This document shows, one piece after another, positions 7,360 to 10,955 of a DNA stretch of 10,955 bases (positions are counted from its first letter, which is position 1; every line of letters begins with the position of its first letter). Origin of the DNA: Methanothermobacter sp049720995 (GTDB taxonomy: Archaea; Methanobacteriota; Methanobacteria; Methanobacteriales; Methanothermobacteraceae); assembly GCF_049720995.1 (NCBI RefSeq), contig NZ_JBNASF010000036.1, positions 1 to 10,955 on the forward strand, in the 5' to 3' direction. Under the pieces are notes generated by a model. The model saw nothing but the letters and a program-made list of their open reading frames with translations, did not search any database and was not told the origin of the DNA. The position numbers and the translations under genes are program-made.

Positions 7360-7383
7360 TTTTTACCCATTCAATTTTTTTTT
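7354..7383 (+). terminator. Hairpin plus T9 terminator of the DUF2162-ExbB-DUF2149 operon
   Basis: GGGTA at 7354-7358 pairs with TACCC at 7364-7368 around a five-base loop and overlaps the stop codon. Nine consecutive T follow at 7375-7383. The T tract alone would suffice in archaea, so the operon most likely ends here. Confidence 0.65.
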
Positions 7384-7392
7384 GGGGACTTT

Positions 7393-7417
7393 GGTGGTAA
7401 GGGTTCAGCTTACCATC
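7393..7417. other. Short hairpin in the gap before the HisA-related gene
   Basis: TGGTAAG (7395-7401) and CTTACCA (7409-7415) form a perfect 7-bp stem with a 7-base loop, extendable by one G-T and one G-C pair. It sits between the operon terminator and the next promoter. It may be a second terminator stem or a regulator site; the sequence does not decide. Confidence 0.4.
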
Positions 7418-7438
7418 CCCTTCCCATTACTCTGAAAA

Positions 7439-7498
7439 CTTTAAATATTTCAAACCCAAAGTGAGTTCTGATATTTTACTTCTTCTAGAGGTATCCAT
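7439..7498 (+). promoter_or_regulatory. Promoter and ribosome binding site of the HisA-related gene
   Basis: A TATA-like box, CTTTAAATATTT, lies at 7439-7450 after a purine-rich stretch (TGAAAA). It predicts a transcript start near 7475. AGAGGT at 7487-7492 is placed six bases before the ATG at 7499 and fixes the start. Confidence 0.6.
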
Positions 7499-8182
7499 AT
7501 GATTGAGGTCATACCTGTTATTGATCTGAGGGGTGGTATAGCGGTAGCCGGCAAGTCAGGTGAACGTGAAAATTACAGGCCCATCGAGACGGTGTTCTCA
7601 TCATCCCCTGACCCCGTGAACATAGCACTCTCCCTCAGGGCAGCCGGGGCACGGTCAATCTACATAGCCGACCTTGACGCCATTGAGGGCACAGGATCCA
7701 GCCTTGATATCATAGGAAGGGTTAACCATGTGCTCCCGGTCACCCTCGATGCAGGGGTCAGGAACAGGGAGACATTCAGATTCATGCTCCAGTTCGCATC
7801 CAGGGTTGTTGCCGCAACAGAGACCCTTGAGAATACAGAGGAACTTGAGCACATCCTTAAAACTTACCCCCCTGAGAGAACAGCTGTAAGCGTGGACGTT
7901 AAGGACATGAAGCTCCACTCAGAGAACATTGACCTTGAACCTGAGGAATTCAGGGACCTGCTCCTCGACTACGAGTGTGAAGTCATACTCCTTGACCTGG
8001 GGGCGGTTGGCACATCCTCAGGGTTCAACAGGGAACTCCTTGAACTATTCAGGCCAATCATCAGTAGAGTGATACCCGGTGGCGGTGTTCTGCCCCGGGA
8101 GATACCTGAACTTGAGGCGATGGGTGTGGGGAAGGTTCTTGTTGGAAGGGCTCTCCATGAGGGGATGGTGAGGCCCGGGTGA
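7499..8182 (+). CDS. HisA-related (beta/alpha)8-barrel protein of unknown substrate
   Basis: The 227-residue product resembles the ProFAR isomerase HisA, which converts ProFAR to PRFAR in histidine synthesis, and fits the archaeal group described as related to HisA (COG1411, from memory). The first strand P-V-I-D-L-R-G-G keeps D9, and S-V-D-V-K-D keeps D133, the two carboxylates HisA uses for the Amadori rearrangement. The second phosphate-site loop is present (I-P-G-G-G-V, 192-197), followed by K-V-L-V-G-R-A-L. The first glycine-rich loop of true HisA (GGGIR) is replaced by L-D-A-G-V-R (83-88), so the substrate probably differs. It is therefore unlikely to be the histidine enzyme, though an isomerase or aldol-type reaction on a phosphorylated sugar is plausible. 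Its stop overlaps the start of the kinase-like gene (GTGA), indicating translational coupling and a shared pathway. Confidence 0.85.
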   Translation: MIEVIPVIDLRGGIAVAGKSGERENYRPIETVFSSSPDPVNIALSLRAAGARSIYIADLDAIEGTGSSLDIIGRVNHVLPVTLDAGVRNRETFRFMLQFASRVVAATETLENTEELEHILKTYPPERTAVSVDVKDMKLHSENIDLEPEEFRDLLLDYECEVILLDLGAVGTSSGFNRELLELFRPIISRVIPGGGVLPREIPELEAMGVGKVLVGRALHEGMVRPG

Positions 8183-8274
8183 ACACAGATGATAGGTACC
8201 TCCTCCTTCCTTATCCGGTTTGTATGCCTGCCTTTGGAGGTAATGTGAACACAGATGATAGGTACCTCCTCCTT
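8179..8274 (+). repeat. In-frame direct repeat of the kinase-like gene's first 30 bases, period 66
   Basis: Bases 8179-8208 and 8245-8274 are identical and both start with GTG. They are separated by 36 bases that carry a TTTGGAGGT ribosome-binding-like sequence (8233-8241). The sequence upstream of each copy differs, so the duplicated unit is exactly the start of the coding region. Confidence 0.95.
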
Positions 8275-9072
8275 GGACCTCTCAGCCGGGACCGGATAGT
8301 GAGGAGGAACTCGACAGAGTTCATGGTGGGGGGAGCCGTTTACTACTATTCCAGGCTACTCTCCCACCTTGGAGTTGACCACACGGCAGTTGTAACCCTA
8401 TCAGAGGATGACAGGCACCTGCTCAGGGAATTTCCATCCAAGACAGACATAATACCACTTTACAGGGATTCCACGGTTGAGTTTGAGAATATCTATTATA
8501 AAGGGGATACCTCGAGGAGGATCCAGAGGTCCAATTTTGCCAGTAACCCCATTGAAATTGATGATATCGAAAATATTGCAGTGGAGGATTGGGCAGCCGT
8601 CCTTGCAGGCCCTCTTCTGCCCTCAGACATACCCCTGGAGACGCTGCAGTTTCTGGGAAAAAGGCACAGACTCTACACAGGACTTCAGGGCTACCTCAGA
8701 TACCCCCATGGGGACATGGTCAGGTTGAAATTCAGGAATGAAATCCTGCGGGTCCTGGAGGCCGGTAGTGGAGTTTTCCTTGACATAAACGAACTTCGAA
8801 CGGTTTCTGGTGACCTCATGGGGGCTCTCGGGGTACTGGGTGAACACTGCGGTGAGGTCATAGTAACCTGCGGGCCCCGGGGGTCCCTGATATCCCATAA
8901 AGGATCCCTCATAAGGGTAATGGCTGTTGCTGCAGAGAGGGAACTTGACCCAACCGGGCTGGGGGATACATACATGGCCGCCTATGTCCATATGAGGAGG
9001 ATTTCTGGCCCTGAGGCTGCCGGAAACTTCGCATCCTTCATGGCCACAAAAAAACTTGAAGGGGAAATTTAA
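8179..9072 (+). CDS. PfkB/ribokinase-family carbohydrate kinase-like protein with duplicated N-terminus
   Basis: This 297-residue protein belongs to the ribokinase/PfkB superfamily, which transfers phosphate from ATP to sugars or nucleosides. The N-terminal signature is M-V-G-G-A-V-Y-Y-Y-S-R-L-L-S-H-L-G (49-65). The C-terminal signature is D-P-T-G-L-G-D-T-Y (257-265), with D263 in the catalytic-base position and Leu in place of the usual Ala of GAGD. C-G-P-R-G-S (231-236) is the usual ATP-site element. The GTG start at 8179 overlaps the HisA-related stop. Residues 1-10 (MNTDDRYLLL) recur exactly as residues 23-32, because 30 bases are duplicated in frame. The second copy also begins with GTG (8245) and has GGAGGT three bases upstream, so a 275-residue form is an equally good or better candidate for the ancestral protein. 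The substrate is unknown; partnership with the HisA-related protein is inferred. Confidence 0.8.
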   Translation: MNTDDRYLLLPYPVCMPAFGGNVNTDDRYLLLGPLSRDRIVRRNSTEFMVGGAVYYYSRLLSHLGVDHTAVVTLSEDDRHLLREFPSKTDIIPLYRDSTVEFENIYYKGDTSRRIQRSNFASNPIEIDDIENIAVEDWAAVLAGPLLPSDIPLETLQFLGKRHRLYTGLQGYLRYPHGDMVRLKFRNEILRVLEAGSGVFLDINELRTVSGDLMGALGVLGEHCGEVIVTCGPRGSLISHKGSLIRVMAVAAERELDPTGLGDTYMAAYVHMRRISGPEAAGNFASFMATKKLEGEI

Positions 9073-9085
9073 GGGAATCTTCCCC
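9048..9085 (-). terminator. Candidate terminator of the small minus-strand membrane protein gene
   Basis: Reading the minus strand past the stop, GGGGAA (9085-9080) can pair with TTCCCC (9066-9061) across a 13-base loop, and a run of seven T (9054-9048) follows after six bases. The signal lies in the 3' end of the convergent kinase-like gene. The loop is long, so the T run is the stronger part. Confidence 0.4.
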
Positions 9086-9097
9086 GGTGGAATGGTT

Positions 9098-9301
9098 TCA
9101 GATACCGAGAATAAGGGGCAGTATGATGAAGGGAAGGAGCCCAGCTGCGAAGAATAAACCGAGACCTGCAAGAACCTGGTTTCTCTTATCATCCATCATA
9201 CCGTTACATAGGAGTATCATTCCTGTGAATCCAAGAAGTGCGGGTACGGCGTGTGAGTAGATCACAGACCCTGTGAATGTTCCTGCCACCATTTTTATCA
9301 C
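9098..9301 (-). CDS. Small hydrophobic membrane protein, 67 residues, unknown function
   Basis: The product is small and very hydrophobic, with about two to three membrane segments (roughly 11-33, and 44-66 broken near the PF). A polar turn rich in charged residues, M-M-D-D-K-R-N (35-41), lies between them. I do not recognise a family. It is supported as a real gene by its even hydrophobicity, a TATA-like box on the minus strand (9366-9358), an AAGGT ribosome-binding-like sequence five bases before the GTG at 9301, and a terminator-like signal beyond the stop. An ATG at 9292 would give a 64-residue form but has a poorer ribosome binding site. It converges on the kinase-like gene and diverges from pdxS, sharing a symmetric promoter region; a functional link to vitamin B6 is possible but not shown. 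Confidence 0.65.
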   Translation of the reverse strand: MIKMVAGTFTGSVIYSHAVPALLGFTGMILLCNGMMDDKRNQVLAGLGLFFAAGLLPFIILPLILGI

Positions 9302-9357
9302 GAAAAACCTTCTGGGTTAGCTATTTGTCATCTCTGATTATGTTATGATTCATCATC

Positions 9358-9398
9358 TTAAATATTTTCGGGAGCGGCAACCCGGGCAAGATATTTAA
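9358..9398. promoter_or_regulatory. Symmetric divergent promoter between the small membrane protein gene and pdxS
   Basis: TTAAATATTTT (9358-9368) and AAGATATTTAA (9388-9398) are inverted copies matching at 10 of 11 positions and serve as outward-facing TATA-like boxes. Between them are 19 GC-rich bases including CCCGGG (9381-9386). The right box predicts a pdxS transcript start near 9420 with a leader of about 30 bases. The left box predicts a start near 9333 for the minus-strand gene, also with about 30 bases of leader. Confidence 0.6.
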
Positions 9399-9452
9399 AA
9401 GTTGGTTTTAAGATATAAATATGCTGTTTATTCTAACAGGAGGAGATTGATC

Positions 9453-10334
9453 ATGCTGCATGGCACAGAAGTACTCAAGAAGGGATTTGCAAAGATGACC
9501 AAGGGCGGCGTTATAATGGACGTTGTCAACGCTGAACAGGCCGCAATCGCAGAGGACTCAGGGGCAGTCGCCGTAATGGCCCTCGAGAAGGTACCTGCGG
9601 ACATAAGGGCCTCTGGTGGAGTCGCGAGGATGGCCGATCCCAACAAGGTCCAGGAGATAATGGACGCAGTGTCGATACCTGTGATGGCCAAGGTCCGGAT
9701 AGGACACTTCGTTGAGGCCCAGGTCCTCGAGGCCCTTGGGGTTGACATGATAGATGAGAGCGAGGTTCTAACACCCGCAGATGAACGTTTCCACATAGAC
9801 AAGAAGAAGTTCACTGTCCCATTTGTGTGCGGTGCAAGAAACCTTGGAGAGGCCCTCAGGAGGATAGACGAGGGTGCCGCCATGATAAGGACCAAGGGGG
9901 AACCTGGAACAGGTAACATCGTTGAAGCCGTGAGGCACATGAGGATAATGATGAGTGAGATCCGGGAGATCCAGAACAAGGAGGAAGAGGAACTCTGGGA
10001 ATTCGCAAGGAAGATTGAGGCTCCACTTGAACTTGTGAGGGAAACAGCCCGTCTTGGAAAGCTCCCTGTGGTTAACTTCGCAGCTGGTGGTGTTGCAACA
10101 CCAGCAGATGCAGCCCTCATGATGCAGCTTGGTGCCGACGGCGTGTTTGTTGGTTCGGGTATATTCAAGTCCGATAACCCTGAGGGATATGCGAGGGCAA
10201 TTGTTGAGGCCACAGCCCACTACGACGAACCTGAGGTCATAGCTGAGGTTTCAAGGGGCCTTGGCACAGCCATGAGGGGCCTTGAAATCAGTGAGATCCC
10301 TGAAGAGGGTAGGATGCAGGATAGGGGATGGTAG
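9453..10334 (+). CDS. pdxS: Pyridoxal 5'-phosphate synthase, synthase (lyase) subunit PdxS
   Basis: PdxS makes pyridoxal 5'-phosphate directly from ribose 5-phosphate, glyceraldehyde 3-phosphate and ammonia released from glutamine by PdxT; it works in the cytoplasm as a dodecamer. The 293 residues match the usual family length. Key elements are present: I-M-D-V-V-N-A-E-Q-A with D23, M-A-K-V-R-I-G-H with K80 (the lysine that first binds the pentose), R-T-K-G-E-P-G-T-G with K148 (the second lysine, which carries the later intermediates), F-A-A-G-G-V-A-T-P, and the phosphate-site G-V-F-V-G-S-G-I-F-K. The ATG at 9453 is preceded by AGGAGGAG (9438-9445) at seven bases; an upstream TTG at 9402 in the same frame would put 17 atypical residues in front and read through the leader. 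pdxT is not next to it in this window. The call is very secure. Confidence 0.98.
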   Translation: MLHGTEVLKKGFAKMTKGGVIMDVVNAEQAAIAEDSGAVAVMALEKVPADIRASGGVARMADPNKVQEIMDAVSIPVMAKVRIGHFVEAQVLEALGVDMIDESEVLTPADERFHIDKKKFTVPFVCGARNLGEALRRIDEGAAMIRTKGEPGTGNIVEAVRHMRIMMSEIREIQNKEEEELWEFARKIEAPLELVRETARLGKLPVVNFAAGGVATPADAALMMQLGADGVFVGSGIFKSDNPEGYARAIVEATAHYDEPEVIAEVSRGLGTAMRGLEISEIPEEGRMQDRGW

Positions 10335-10358
10335 TTCCCCCTATATAATACCCTTTTT
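10321..10358 (+). terminator. Hairpin plus T5 terminator overlapping the pdxS stop
   Basis: ATAGGGG (10321-10327) pairs perfectly with CCCCTAT (10338-10344) around a 10-base loop that contains the stop codon. TTTTT follows at 10354-10358. It lies between two convergent genes, so the stem may serve both strands. Confidence 0.5.
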
Positions 10359-10360
10359 GA

Positions 10361-10900
10361 TTAAACTGCTCTGTAGGTGATGGTGGTCCTGTAGATTCCT
10401 GGATCCGTGTAGAGTGGTACAGTGAGGTAATAATCCATGGGAATCACTATATTAACGGGACCTGTGTAGGTCCATATCTGGTAATAGGAAGTTGTAAAAC
10501 TTCTTTTTGGAATGATAATGGGTCCGTAGGGACCATCATATTTTATGCTGTATCTTAGATTTGAAATGGGGATGATGTTTGAGCTGTTGTTAAGGCTTAC
10601 AAGGTTGCTGTTCGCCATTACAGAGAACCTTAGAGTCCCCCTCGTTGTTCTTATGGTTACCTTTGTTGCTGTGTAGTATTCCCTTTCTATTCCATCTGGC
10701 TCAACGGTTCCAAGGTCGATGCTTGCGGGGTCTACGGAAATCTTAACGCCGGTTGCAAGTGGCTCTACAATTGGCTGGTTTCCAGATGTGATGTTCGCCG
10801 TGGTATTGTTCTCAGGGTCTGCAGATGCGCATCCGAGAATGAATAATGACAGTATAAGTATGATGAGCATTATTTGACCCTTCAAGGACCCCAACTCCAT
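10361..10900 (-). CDS. Secreted or lipoprotein-like beta-rich protein of unknown function
   Basis: The product has 179 residues. A basic N-terminus (K7) and a hydrophobic run (I10 to L22) end in I-L-G-C-A-S-A, which could be a lipobox (L-G-C with C24) or a signal peptidase site after A-S-A. Either way the rest is expected outside the cell. A short Asn/Thr-rich linker with N-x-T sequons follows (N32, N36), then about 130 residues with alternating polar and hydrophobic positions typical of a beta-sandwich. The opening I-S-V-D-P-A-S-I-D-L-G-T-V-E-P and closing G-I-Y-R-T-T-I-T-Y are reminiscent of surface beta domains in other prokaryotes, but I cannot name a family. No ribosome binding site precedes the ATG at 10900; the promoter position suggests a leaderless mRNA. 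M11 is an alternative start just before the hydrophobic run. It converges with pdxS. Confidence 0.75.
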   Translation of the reverse strand: MELGSLKGQIMLIILILSLFILGCASADPENNTTANITSGNQPIVEPLATGVKISVDPASIDLGTVEPDGIEREYYTATKVTIRTTRGTLRFSVMANSNLVSLNNSSNIIPISNLRYSIKYDGPYGPIIIPKRSFTTSYYQIWTYTGPVNIVIPMDYYLTVPLYTDPGIYRTTITYRAV

Positions 10901-10924
10901 TATTTAGAAGTGGATATGGTATTC

Positions 10925-10936
10925 CTATATTTATAG
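10925..10936 (-). promoter_or_regulatory. TATA box of the secreted-protein gene; predicts a leaderless transcript
   Basis: CTATATTTATAG (CTATAAATATAG on the minus strand) lies 25 to 36 bases before the ATG at 10900. In archaea this puts the transcript start within a few bases of the start codon, which explains the absence of a ribosome binding site. Confidence 0.6.
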
Positions 10937-10955
10937 GTAATTAAATAGGTAATTA
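10934..10955. repeat. Two direct copies of TAGGTAATTA, period 12, beside the TATA box
   Basis: TAGGTAATTA occurs at 10934-10943 and 10946-10955, the second copy running into the window edge. The word resembles ATAGGTAATAAG (the reverse complement of 5529-5540), so it may be a related operator. The region continues outside the window. Confidence 0.55.

Noticed and set aside
7393..7417. Hairpin considered as a riboswitch or small RNA
   Set aside because: It lies upstream of the likely transcript start of the next gene and has only a simple stem, with no conserved riboswitch core that I can see.
9402..9452. Upstream TTG start extending PdxS by 17 residues
   Set aside because: It would read through the likely 5' leader and the ribosome binding site; PdxS proteins begin near the ATG at 9453 and the length of 293 fits the family.
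9428..10213. 261-residue open frame on the minus strand across pdxS
   Set aside because: It is a shadow of the highly conserved pdxS frame; the product is low-complexity Ser/Ala/Pro-rich and matches nothing recognisable.

Overview
The window looks like a chromosomal segment of a thermophilic hydrogenotrophic methanogen, most likely Methanothermobacter. The basis is archaeal promoters (TATA-like boxes about 25 bases before inferred transcript starts), strong AGGAGGTGA-type ribosome binding sites, heavy use of AGG (Arg) and ATA (Ile) codons, oligo-T termination signals, and a gene set seen in methanogens: membrane-anchored CobN-like protein, DUF2162, archaeal ExbB, DUF2149, a HisA-related protein and PdxS. 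The genus is inferred from memory of such proteins, not from a search.

Layout. Bases 2-115 are the end of an upstream gene whose product finishes in a membrane anchor. After an AT-rich control region with a perfect 28-bp tandem duplication comes a 1706-residue secreted, C-terminally anchored CobN/BchH-family protein (331-5451). A second AT-rich control region with a TATA box inside an inverted repeat precedes a tight three-gene operon (5657-7359): a polytopic DUF2162 protein with a CPCC motif, a MotA/TolQ/ExbB proton-channel subunit, and a DUF2149 protein that I read as the ExbD/TolR counterpart because it keeps the single transmembrane aspartate. Next is a translationally coupled pair, a HisA-related (beta/alpha)8 protein and a PfkB/ribokinase-family protein (7499-9072). 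The kinase gene carries an in-frame 30-bp duplication of its own translation start. A 67-residue membrane protein (9098-9301, minus) and pdxS (9453-10334, plus) diverge from a strikingly symmetric promoter. The window ends with a secreted or lipoprotein-like protein on the minus strand (10361-10900), which appears to have a leaderless transcript.

How it may work together. The first half reads as an uncharacterised cell-surface system. A CobN-like tetrapyrrole/metal-binding protein sits outside the membrane, a Cys-motif integral membrane protein could be the conduit, and an ExbB/ExbD-like pair could supply proton-motive force. By analogy with TonB-ExbB-ExbD, this suggests energised scavenging or handling of cobalt, nickel or corrinoid/tetrapyrrole in an organism with one membrane. 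This is inference from domain content and gene order; only the family assignments are direct. The second half is housekeeping: vitamin B6 synthesis by PdxS, and an isomerase-like plus kinase-like pair of unknown pathway. I saw no rRNA, tRNA, CRISPR array, insertion sequence or phage gene.
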